From: a virus
Reading direction: 5' to 3' (one strand)
Length of the DNA stretch: 40,277 nt
Virus record (IMG/VR): IMGVR_UViG_3300010373_000084
Span: 1-40,277 of that record
The translations under genes and the position numbers were made by a program. Positions 15,725 to 22,148 of this stretch are shown here, piece by piece. Each line of letters starts with the position of its first letter. Position 1 is the first letter of the stretch. The notes beneath the pieces are model-generated. The model was not told the DNA's origin. It saw nothing but the letters and a program-made list of their open reading frames with translations, and did no database searches.

Positions 15725-16336
15725 TTACGGGGCGGGAATCGGTGCGGTTAGAGCGATTGTCGATACGAGCTGGTCCGAGAACGCCACGCCCGTCGAGAGC
15801 TGTCCAGCGAAGGCGTACTGCGCCGTAAGCGCGCCGGTAAGGTTGAGGATTGGGCCGTGCGCGGGCGGTAGGCCGACGAGCCGACCGATGAAGGTGATTG
15901 AGGCGCGGAGCGCGCGAGCGATGCCCTTGCCGATGCGCCCCATTGGGGCTACTGAGGCCGAGAGCCGCTTGCCGATGCTTTTGCGGATCGAGCCGTGCGG
16001 CGAGAGCGAGGCAGTCAGTATCTCTGCGAATCCGCGGGAGAGACTTCCAACCGGCTCGAGACTCGCGGTAAGTGCCTCGAAGAAGCCGCGCCCAAGCCGT
16101 CCTGCGGGAGCCAGCCGTGCGGCCAGCACTACGAAGATGCGGCGGGTGAGCGAAGCATGCGGAGCGATTGATGCCGCCAAACGGTACGCGGTCGAACGAA
16201 CGACGGCCGCGGCAGGCGTGAGGCTTGCGGCGAGTTTGCGGAGGGTACGCTTTGCGATCGAGCCAGCCGGTGTCAGGGAAGCCGAGAGCGATACGGTGTT
16301 CGCGGTAGAGCCGTGGGGCCATAGTAAGAGCGGCAC
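15725..16336 (-). CDS. 18-residue tandem repeat protein
   Basis: A 203-residue protein starting at GTG 16336, with GGAGG eight bases upstream. Residues 17-160 consist of eight repeats with an exact 18-residue period (leucines at 17, 35, 53, 71, 89, 107, 125 and 143). Each repeat follows the pattern L-x-A-S-[LIV]-x-P-x-G-S-[LI]-x-[RK]-x-x-x-x-x, for example LTASLEPVGSLSRGFAEI. The repeats are basic and hydrophobic; the last 45 residues are neutral. An alternative frame (15714-16448) over the same DNA is a shadow with atypical composition. Similar ASL-x-P-x-G repeats occur in phage and prophage hypothetical proteins, but the function is not known to me. Position suggests a virion surface component. 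Confidence 0.82.
   Translation of the reverse strand: MPLLLWPHGSTANTVSLSASLTPAGSIAKRTLRKLAASLTPAAAVVRSTAYRLAASIAPHASLTRRIFVVLAARLAPAGRLGRGFFEALTASLEPVGSLSRGFAEILTASLSPHGSIRKSIGKRLSASVAPMGRIGKGIARALRASITFIGRLVGLPPAHGPILNLTGALTAQYAFAGQLSTGVAFSDQLVSTIALTAPIPAP
15857..16288 (-). repeat. Eight tandem 54-bp coding repeats
   Basis: The DNA encoding residues 17-160 of the repeat protein. The repeats are degenerate at the nucleotide level but keep perfect 54-base spacing, so they are old and under protein-level selection rather than recent slippage products. Confidence 0.85.
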
Positions 16337-16350
16337 GCGCTACGCCTCCA

Positions 16351-17469
16351 CTAAAATACCTGATAGTCCGCGTAGACGATCGTGCACGGCGTAATGGAGC
16401 ACAGTATGTAAGCCGATTCAGTTGAACTATTGAGTGCAAGAGTTGCATTCGGAATGGGGTGCGCGCTACCAGACTGAATCGACGGGCCCATATTCAGCGC
16501 TCGGTCAACCGACCCGGCCACACTAACATTGTTTGACGAGTCCAGCGTTACCAGCAAATCGTATTCGTGAACGCCCAAATCCGCCGCGAAGCCGCCGCTT
16601 ACCCCGGTGGTTATAAATACCAGACCAGCGCCAGCAGGATTGTAGTACGTTTCGATTCTGCCGATGCCGCCCTCTAGTGCTCCTTCAATGAGATTGGTCG
16701 TACTCGTTCCGACCGCTACGCCGACATTGGCGCTTGTTGAGCTGCCCGCAACCCAAGCTCGCACCAAAACAGCATGCGGTCCAGAAAAAGAGAAAGTGGT
16801 CGTTGATGGGTAATAGTTGCCCGAGATCGCTCCGAACGAAAGCTGCGTTGGGCCGCTTCCTCCACCACCGCCGCATCCGGTCGTATCAAAGACGTTGCTC
16901 GGCCAGGTGCCGGAAATCGTTCCGCACCCGGTTGCCGTAGGGTTTGGAGAGGCCGTTCCTGTACCCCCGTTCGCCACCGAAAGGGGCAAGCCAACGTGCT
17001 GCACCGTAACCGCGGCCGAACAGGTAATCGTCGCCGTTGCGTGGCCGCTCGTAGCGGTCGTAAAGACCGCTTCAACCCAACCGTCGCCGCCAAGCTGAAC
17101 GTACAACCGGCCGGGAAACGATGAGAGCGTATTGGAATCAGTCGAAGACTGTGCGGCATACGAATGATAGGGCGTACCGTACGTTCCAGGTGAGCCGTTC
17201 ACGTCCGCAGCCGTATAGACCGAGACCGTGCCCGTGATCGACGTGCCCGCAGGAACGTAGACCACCGCACCGCTCTGCCCGCTCGGACAATGCGCCACAA
17301 CGCACGAACCCGATGAGGTCGAAGAAACAACGCAGGAATTGGCCGTACCGGCAGCTTGCAGGTTGCTCGACGCCTGGTAGGGCGCAATCTGCGCCTGCGC
17401 CACAACACCAAAGCCAACGAGGCCGATCGCAAGCAGCGCCGCCTGAAGAATCCTAGGTAAACTCCGCAA
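16351..17469 (-). CDS. Exported or fibre-like protein with signal peptide
   Basis: A 372-residue protein starting at TTG 17469, which overlaps the preceding gene by 17 bases and has an AAGGG/AGG site upstream. The N-terminus is a textbook signal peptide: basic RSLPR, a hydrophobic core ILQAALLAIGLVGFGVV and AQA-Q cleavage after residue 26. The mature part is Ser/Thr/Gly-rich; residues about 165-175 have LSVANGGTGTASP, a motif common in phage tail-fibre stems, followed by a poly-Gly linker (CGGGGGSG). The C-terminal 150 residues look like a lectin or jelly-roll domain (an AVLVRAWVAGSSTSANVGVA strand series). A signal peptide on a protein inside a virion operon is odd. Confidence 0.75.
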   Translation of the reverse strand: MRSLPRILQAALLAIGLVGFGVVAQAQIAPYQASSNLQAAGTANSCVVSSTSSGSCVVAHCPSGQSGAVVYVPAGTSITGTVSVYTAADVNGSPGTYGTPYHSYAAQSSTDSNTLSSFPGRLYVQLGGDGWVEAVFTTATSGHATATITCSAAVTVQHVGLPLSVANGGTGTASPNPTATGCGTISGTWPSNVFDTTGCGGGGGSGPTQLSFGAISGNYYPSTTTFSFSGPHAVLVRAWVAGSSTSANVGVAVGTSTTNLIEGALEGGIGRIETYYNPAGAGLVFITTGVSGGFAADLGVHEYDLLVTLDSSNNVSVAGSVDRALNMGPSIQSGSAHPIPNATLALNSSTESAYILCSITPCTIVYADYQVF

Positions 17470-17938
17470 CGTTCGCCTGCCCTTCCGCTTGGTCCCAAAT
17501 ACCGTAAATATCGCCCGTGTACGCAATCGGCATCGTCCACACCGAGCCAGGTTGAATCACCCACGACGCATTGCCGGTCGGACCGGCAGTAACACCAGAG
17601 GTAAAGCCGAGATAGAGTGCCGAGCCGCTTTGATTCCAGATCGTTGCACCAACGCGCGCCGCATTGGACGAGAGAAGGTGCTGCGCTGTTACGTCGGCGG
17701 AAGTCTGCGTGGCCGTAGCCGTCGCCGAACGACCAGCGACTACTCGAAGGTTCCGGTCGGCGTCAACGCGCGCAAACTGCGCCGAGCCATCTGTACCGTC
17801 ACCGAGCGCAACGACTTGCCGAACGGAGATCCCCGCGCTGGGATTGGAAAGGCCCGATGCGCCCTCAATCCCTTCGATGGGAACATTCGCACTAGACGCC
17901 GGGTCTTTGACGGAGGCTTCGACTCCTGTCGCCGACAT
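17453..17938 (-). CDS. Virion-associated protein, hypothetical
   Basis: A 161-residue protein starting at ATG 17938, three bases after the preceding stop. It contains AQFARVDADRNLRVVAGR and a beta-rich C-terminus (GATIWNQSGSALYLGFTSGV, then WVIQPGSVWTMPIAYTGDIY). The last segment is characteristic of a small phage domain in which a structural protein describes a ligand-free beta-sandwich (the sequence NQSGSALYLG... PGSVWTMP... occurs in many phage proteins of unknown function). It overlaps the signal-peptide gene, implying translational coupling. Confidence 0.72.
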   Translation of the reverse strand: MSATGVEASVKDPASSANVPIEGIEGASGLSNPSAGISVRQVVALGDGTDGSAQFARVDADRNLRVVAGRSATATATQTSADVTAQHLLSSNAARVGATIWNQSGSALYLGFTSGVTAGPTGNASWVIQPGSVWTMPIAYTGDIYGIWDQAEGQANVAEFT

Positions 17939-17941
17939 AAT

Positions 17942-18682
17942 CTAGGAACCCGAAGGCAAAGTTAGCGTGTACGTCCACTGAATCGAGTCGCCGCTGCTTA
18001 CGTTAATGGCCGAGAACGTCTTATGGTCGAGCATGACCGGGCGAATCACCAGCGCGTCACCGCTCTGCGGAACCGCACCAGCAGCCGTACCGTCCGCGAT
18101 CTTGTACCATGCGGGAACGCTAATGATGCTTGACGTATTGCCGACGCACAGGCCGTAGAACGGAGAGGCTGCGGTCGTATCCTCGAAAATGTGCTGCTCT
18201 TGCCCCTGCACCGTCGACGATGACGGGGTATAAGGCGTTCCGGTCGCCGTGCCGCTCGTCGCTGAGCCTGCCGTCCAGGGCGTTCCGGTCGTAGCCGAAA
18301 GCGTACTGTCCGTAAACAGTCCAAACTCCGTCACAGCTTCCGTGCCGGTGTAGTTCACCGTCGCCACGACGCGATACGCCTGCACGTTAGCCGCACTCAG
18401 TAAACTCTGAGTACCGGATACGGGACTGATAGAATCCCAGGCTTGCAGCGCAATGTCGGTCGCCGCGGCCGGCGTCGTGCCGGTTCCCGTTGCAACCCAC
18501 TTCGCCAAAGCCAGCGTATTGATCGGAGCGCCAGAAGGCGCAGCCCAGGCAAAATCGTTCGCCATCGCCATGACGCCAACGTTCGTCACCACCCCGATAC
18601 CGAGGTCGCGCTTGTCGATGATCTTGCCGAGACGATAATGCGCCACCCATACATGCCCTACGGGCCGAACGATCGACTTCAT
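17942..18682 (-). CDS. Phage structural protein with GTGTT motif
   Basis: A 246-residue protein starting at ATG 18682, with GGGAG about eleven bases upstream; an earlier GTG at 18700 has no site. The segment LALAKWVATGTGTTPAAATD matches a motif that recurs in phage fibre and structural proteins (a K-x-x-x-x-GTGTT-x-A-x-x-x-T pattern), followed by beta-strands (AYRVVATVNYTGTEAVTEFG). The C-terminus is beta-rich, ending with SIQWTYTLTLPSGS. It probably forms part of a particle surface together with its neighbours. Confidence 0.75.
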   Translation of the reverse strand: MKSIVRPVGHVWVAHYRLGKIIDKRDLGIGVVTNVGVMAMANDFAWAAPSGAPINTLALAKWVATGTGTTPAAATDIALQAWDSISPVSGTQSLLSAANVQAYRVVATVNYTGTEAVTEFGLFTDSTLSATTGTPWTAGSATSGTATGTPYTPSSSTVQGQEQHIFEDTTAASPFYGLCVGNTSSIISVPAWYKIADGTAAGAVPQSGDALVIRPVMLDHKTFSAINVSSGDSIQWTYTLTLPSGS

Positions 18683-18788
18683 GAGTTCAGTAACTCCCAC
18701 AGGGCAGAAAGAAATGGTTTCTTAGGAACGGGTTTGCGAATTACGACTGCTGCAAGGTCACCCGAAGGCGCTACGCTACCCCAACCCA

Positions 18789-18971
18789 TTAGCCGATGAG
18801 CTTATTGGCCCGAGGACGAACGTGCGCGACGTGCCGATCGGCAACCCGCGTACAGTTCTTTCTCCAAATCGGATTGCGTGAGATCGCTTCGGCCTCGGCG
18901 TCAAACAAGACCGTACCGCGCGCGATGGTTTTGCCGTTCTTGTCGAACGACTCGTTAACGACGAGAGCCAT
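18789..18971 (-). CDS. Small hypothetical protein in neck/fibre region
   Basis: A 60-residue protein starting at ATG 18971, with AGGAG six bases upstream. It begins MALVVNESFDKNGKTIARGT and reads like a short beta-barrel or SH3-like module (a strand, a turn with GK, a strand, then a helix EAEAISRNPIWRKNCTRV). Small proteins with this N-terminal pattern occur near phage tail and head-tail genes, but I cannot name it. The 106 bases that separate it from the next gene show no convincing gene; they contain a short AT-rich dyad (AAGAAA/TTTCTT). Confidence 0.7.
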   Translation of the reverse strand: MALVVNESFDKNGKTIARGTVLFDAEAEAISRNPIWRKNCTRVADRHVAHVRPRANKLIG

Positions 18972-18984
18972 GAGAATCTCCTGA

Positions 18985-19896
18985 TTAGCCGACGTAAATA
19001 TCGCGTTCGGGATTCTTCCCGACCGTCGTCTCGTTTTTGACCGCTCCCAACACGGAAACAGCCGAGGTGAAAAGGATGCCGTATTGCACCGTAAAGTTTA
19101 TCCGCGCGACGTAGGCCGAGTAACTCGACTGCGAATCGTCGTCGTATGCCCCGCCGTTCGTGTTCTCAAGGTAGAACTGCGAGCCGTCAGGGAACGATAG
19201 GAAGCGCGTGAACGCCGTCCCAACTCGAGCCACGATCGCATCGGCCAGCAACTCCCGAGCATACGGGTCGTTCGCCCACACGGTAGCGACGATCGAGCGC
19301 GAGTACCGGCCGACCTCGTAGGCAATCGTCGAACCCGTGCCGCCGATGTTACAACGGAGGTCCGAGATGCCTTCGGTCGTTACCGCGGCACCGGAAGCAG
19401 AAGCCGAGACACCCGGTAAGTCGAGCGCGTTGATCGCTGCCGCCACCGCCGAGGCAACGCTGTCGATTGACTGATTCGGAGTCGTCTGAACGTAGGCGTC
19501 GCCATCCGCATCGACCACGGTATGCACATTGATGGGCTGCGTACCGACTGAGCCAGAGAACGTGATAACGCCACTTGCGACAGAGGCGGCCACGGAAGGC
19601 GTTGGGCCCGGGATAAAGAGGGGCTGGTCGTAGGGGCTAAAGGCTGTTTCGTCCTTGGCTGGTCCGAGCGGAAAGACGCTAATCTGCCACGTTCCGGGAG
19701 GCTCGGCGAGAATTTTTACCAGCTCGGGAACGAGCGGGTTGCCGACGTAAATGCGGCCATCGGGCGAAAGCGTCGCATTGAGCGGATCGCCAGAAGGCGT
19801 CTTGGCAACGTACTGCGAGCCAAGAATGTTCGCCTCGTCGAGCGCGCCCTTGAGCGAGTTGCAAATCGCGAGACAGAGGTCGTTAACTCTCCCCAC
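18985..19896 (-). CDS. Neck or tail-terminator-like protein with beta insertion
   Basis: A 303-residue protein. GTG 19896 is chosen because GGAGG lies nine bases upstream; it overlaps the receiver gene by 14 bases. The ends look like a phage tail terminator or neck protein: N-terminal helix GRVNDLCLAICNSLKGALDE and a later SIVATVWANDPYARELLADA followed by IVARVGTAF. Between them, residues about 105-185 form a beta insertion (ASGVITFSGSVGTQPINVHT plus SIDSVASAVAAAINA) of the type seen in sheath proteins. It is expected to act at the head-tail junction. The assignment is moderate. Confidence 0.7.
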   Translation of the reverse strand: MGRVNDLCLAICNSLKGALDEANILGSQYVAKTPSGDPLNATLSPDGRIYVGNPLVPELVKILAEPPGTWQISVFPLGPAKDETAFSPYDQPLFIPGPTPSVAASVASGVITFSGSVGTQPINVHTVVDADGDAYVQTTPNQSIDSVASAVAAAINALDLPGVSASASGAAVTTEGISDLRCNIGGTGSTIAYEVGRYSRSIVATVWANDPYARELLADAIVARVGTAFTRFLSFPDGSQFYLENTNGGAYDDDSQSSYSAYVARINFTVQYGILFTSAVSVLGAVKNETTVGKNPERDIYVG

Positions 19897-20248
19897 CTGC
19901 GAGCGCCTCCATGACCTTGGCTTTGGTGGCCTCGCCACGCTTGTAGGGCTTGGTAATCGCCTTCATGCCGCGTGCGCGGTACTGCGCGACGAGATGCTGC
20001 GCTCCGGTCGCCAGGATGACGTGCTTAGCGTATCCTTGAGCGAGAATGGCTTGAGCCGCAGCGTCGCCGTTCATTGGCTCCATGTTGACATCGAGAATGG
20101 CAAGGTCGGGGAGCGTCTTGCGGCAGGCTTCGATCGCGTCAGCGCCGGTTTTGGCTTCGCCCACGACTTCCCACTTGAGGTCCGCCAGAACGAGGCCACG
20201 AAGGATTCCGAGCGAGATGCTGTTATCGTCAGCGATGACAACTCGCAC
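19883..20248 (-). CDS. Single-domain response regulator, CheY-like receiver
   Basis: A 121-residue protein that is a complete receiver domain with no output domain. The acidic pair D7-D8 (VIADDN), phospho-acceptor D53 (AILDVN), T81 (ILATGA) and K100-P101 (ITKPY) all stand at canonical spacings, so it should accept phosphate from a histidine kinase. The aromatic switch position (CheY Y106) is A97, so signalling to a CheY-type target is uncertain. GTG 20248 has GGGAG seven bases upstream. It lies inside a head-to-tail structural operon, downstream of a small zinc-finger gene and behind its own promoter. Receiver-only proteins are rare in phages. Partners could be host kinases, flagellar motors or a two-component branch; none is encoded nearby. 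Confidence 0.93.
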   Translation of the reverse strand: MRVVIADDNSISLGILRGLVLADLKWEVVGEAKTGADAIEACRKTLPDLAILDVNMEPMNGDAAAQAILAQGYAKHVILATGAQHLVAQYRARGMKAITKPYKRGEATKAKVMEALAGGES

Positions 20249-20266
20249 GGCGAAGCTCCCTAATCG

Positions 20267-20407
20267 TCAGATAGGCGCAATGCGCTTCCCGGACGCACGC
20301 AAGCATTTCAGGCAAAACACGCGACCATCTGACCATTTCTTGGAATTGGCTTCAGTCAAACCGTGGCCGCGCTTACATGAACTTCGGCTACAAATAGAGC
20401 GCTGCAC
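20267..20407 (-). CDS. Zinc-finger microprotein upstream of the receiver gene
   Basis: A 46-residue frame from GTG 20407 to TGA 20267. It carries ICSRSSCKRGHGLTEAN and DGRVFCLKCLRASG, that is C-x4-C, then GH-x-L-T-x-x-N, then C-x2-C. This is a widespread phage pattern of small zinc-binding proteins (C-x-x-GH-x-L-x-x-x-N...C-x-x-C). There is no Shine-Dalgarno, but a TATAAT box lies seven bases before the GTG, so the mRNA would be leaderless. The stop is 18 bases before the receiver start. Function unknown; DNA or protein binding is plausible. Confidence 0.75.
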   Translation of the reverse strand: MQRSICSRSSCKRGHGLTEANSKKWSDGRVFCLKCLRASGKRIAPI

Positions 20408-20414
20408 TGCTACT

Positions 20415-20443
20415 ATTATACGCTTAAACGGCGGTCTTCTCTA
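20415..20443 (-). promoter_or_regulatory. Promoter for the zinc-finger/receiver pair
   Basis: On the leftward strand TAGAGA (4 of 6 to TTGACA), a 17-base spacer and a perfect TATAAT (20415-20420). It overlaps the end of the upstream gene. The predicted start is about one base before the GTG at 20407, giving a leaderless message. Confidence 0.72.
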
Positions 20444-21218
20444 CGATTAAAATATAGCCGCCATCGAGTCCAGCATCCGCCGACGCATAGACTTCCATGA
20501 TCTCATACCGGTCGGACGAAGAAGCGTTGATGCGGTCCTGTTCGTTCAACTGCTCGCCATTGAGCATCGGAACAAACGCCAAATGATGCGTCCGATACTG
20601 AATCGTCGGCACCTTCGGAATCGTACCGTCCCGCACGCGGTTCAACGGCTGCAAGCCAATCGGCAGCGTTGCTCCGGTCGAAGCGTCCGGTGGGCTCTGG
20701 AAGGTATAGACGCCGTTGGTGAGCGTCAAATACTCCTCGATGCCCTTGTACGTTCCGCCCCACGCATCGTCGACGACTACGCCCGAGCCGGGAGTCTGCT
20801 GCGAGGACGAGCCGGCGCCCGTGTTGGGCCGCGAGATGAAGCCCTTAACTTCACCGCGGACGAACAGCGAAACACCCATTGGGCGACGCTGGGCGAAGAT
20901 GAAGATGTTGTTCTCGAGCGCTTCGTAGCCGGTTTCCACCAGCACGTCGCCGATCTCAAGGTCGCGATTGTCGCAAGTACCGACGAACACCTGAAGATCG
21001 AAGGTCGTGTTTTCGATGTGCTTCTTTTGCGCCTTAGCCGGCGAGAGCGGGAATCCGGTATAGAGCGCCGGGCCATTGAGAATCGACCCGCTGGTCGTAT
21101 TGGTCATGCGGAAAACGTCGTAGGTCTGCCCGACTACCGCGCCGATCGCGCCCTGCGCCTGCTGAATGGCGTCGTCGATCTGCGGCATGGTCCCAAAGGA
21201 CGGAAGAAAACCGCCCAC
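20424..21218 (-). CDS. Head-tail junction protein, hypothetical
   Basis: A 264-residue protein starting at GTG 21218, which overlaps the previous stop as TAGTG. An ATG at 21188 is a possible alternative. It has an N-terminal helix (DDAIQQAQGAIGAVVGQTYD) followed by a long beta-rich region (LQVFVGTCDNRDLEIGDVLV, then IFIFAQRRPMGVSLFVRGE) and a C-terminal YEIMEVYASADAGLDGGYIL. It sits two genes after the capsid protein, where head-closure or stopper proteins are found. I recognise no specific family; the role is inferred from position. Confidence 0.72.
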   Translation of the reverse strand: MGGFLPSFGTMPQIDDAIQQAQGAIGAVVGQTYDVFRMTNTTSGSILNGPALYTGFPLSPAKAQKKHIENTTFDLQVFVGTCDNRDLEIGDVLVETGYEALENNIFIFAQRRPMGVSLFVRGEVKGFISRPNTGAGSSSQQTPGSGVVVDDAWGGTYKGIEEYLTLTNGVYTFQSPPDASTGATLPIGLQPLNRVRDGTIPKVPTIQYRTHHLAFVPMLNGEQLNEQDRINASSSDRYEIMEVYASADAGLDGGYILIVEKTAV

Positions 21219-22066
21219 TAGGCAATCGCGCCAGCGCTACCGCTGCGGCCTCCGCCAAACTTCTTGACGTACTCCTCGCCCCCAAGCGCGCGCGACATAG
21301 CCGCGACATACTCGAGGTAGAGAGCACGACGCGCTCCGAGTTCCGACTGCCGAAACTTCGCACCGCCACCGCCAGCCGCCGAGCCGCTTTCAAGCCACAA
21401 GCTCAACTGCTGTTGCGTCATGCCCATCGCGAGGTAATCGCAAATGGCGATGAAGCCGTAAACCGTTGACTTGGTGCCCGTTGAGATCGACGTGAACGTC
21501 CCGACCACCGGACAGGGCGTGCCAGGGTTCTCGATCGTGATGGCCGTCGTGCCGACGCACGAACCGGTCAGCGTGAATACCGCCGAGCCGGGTCCAAGAA
21601 TGACGACTTCCGCGAAGTACGGCGGAAGATACTGCGGCGAGAACAGGTCGGCCGGCTCGACCCCTACGGTCGTGTAGCCAAGCGACTGCAAAACTTGATT
21701 GATGGCGTTCGCCGAGTTCAGCGCAATCGAATACAGCGGCGCCGCCTGCGACGGATTAACGGGATTGGCCGGCCTGTCGAAGTCCGACGCCTGCACCGTG
21801 TACGTCGCGGTGTAGGTATTCGTCCCGTCGTTGAGGTGGTACGTCAGCACGTCGTCGACGGTCGGCATCCCACCGAGACGGAAGGACCCAAGCGAGACGC
21901 CCGTGAGCAGTTGCTCCTCGGGCGCCTGCAAGTTGTTCATCCGGAACTCGAGGTCTTCGTTGTACCAAGTGAAACGCCAGCCGTACAAACGGCCAGCCTC
22001 CGCCGTGCCGGCAAACGGTACGCCGAGATGCCGGCGGATCGCCACCTTTTGCGCGAGCGAAAGCAT
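21218..22066 (-). CDS. Head-tail adaptor-like protein with inserted beta domain
   Basis: A 282-residue protein immediately after the major capsid gene. It starts with MLSLAQKVAIRRHLGVPFAG, similar to the first helix of head-tail adaptor proteins, and ends with a helical bundle (FIAICDYLAMGMTQQQLSLW and ARRALYLEYVAAMSRALGGE). The middle (about residues 70-185) is a beta-rich insertion (NTYTATYTVQASDF and IALNSANAINQVLQSLGYTT), resembling the insertion in the sheath and in the 303-residue neck protein. ATG 22066 has AAGGGG seven bases upstream. Confidence 0.72.
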   Translation of the reverse strand: MLSLAQKVAIRRHLGVPFAGTAEAGRLYGWRFTWYNEDLEFRMNNLQAPEEQLLTGVSLGSFRLGGMPTVDDVLTYHLNDGTNTYTATYTVQASDFDRPANPVNPSQAAPLYSIALNSANAINQVLQSLGYTTVGVEPADLFSPQYLPPYFAEVVILGPGSAVFTLTGSCVGTTAITIENPGTPCPVVGTFTSISTGTKSTVYGFIAICDYLAMGMTQQQLSLWLESGSAAGGGGAKFRQSELGARRALYLEYVAAMSRALGGEEYVKKFGGGRSGSAGAIA

Positions 22067-22096
22067 CGTCGTTCCCCTTAAGACAATTGCGAAGAA

Positions 22097-22137
22097 GCGA
22101 AGCCGGGAGCAGCCGCAAGGGCCACCCCCAGCTTCGC
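22097..22137 (-). other. Hairpin between capsid and adaptor genes
   Basis: GCGAAGC and GCTTCGC form a 7-bp stem, extended by three G-C pairs past a mismatch, just after the capsid stop. There is no T-run, so it is not a canonical terminator. It could mark an mRNA end or stabilise the capsid mRNA 3' end. Confidence 0.45.
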
Positions 22138-22148
22138 AACGAGCCAGA

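Noticed and set aside
15714-16448. A 244-codon leftward frame over the repeat gene
   Set aside because: It is an alternative frame of the 18-residue repeat gene, which has a strong ribosome-binding site and regular repeats; this one is Arg/Pro/His-rich.
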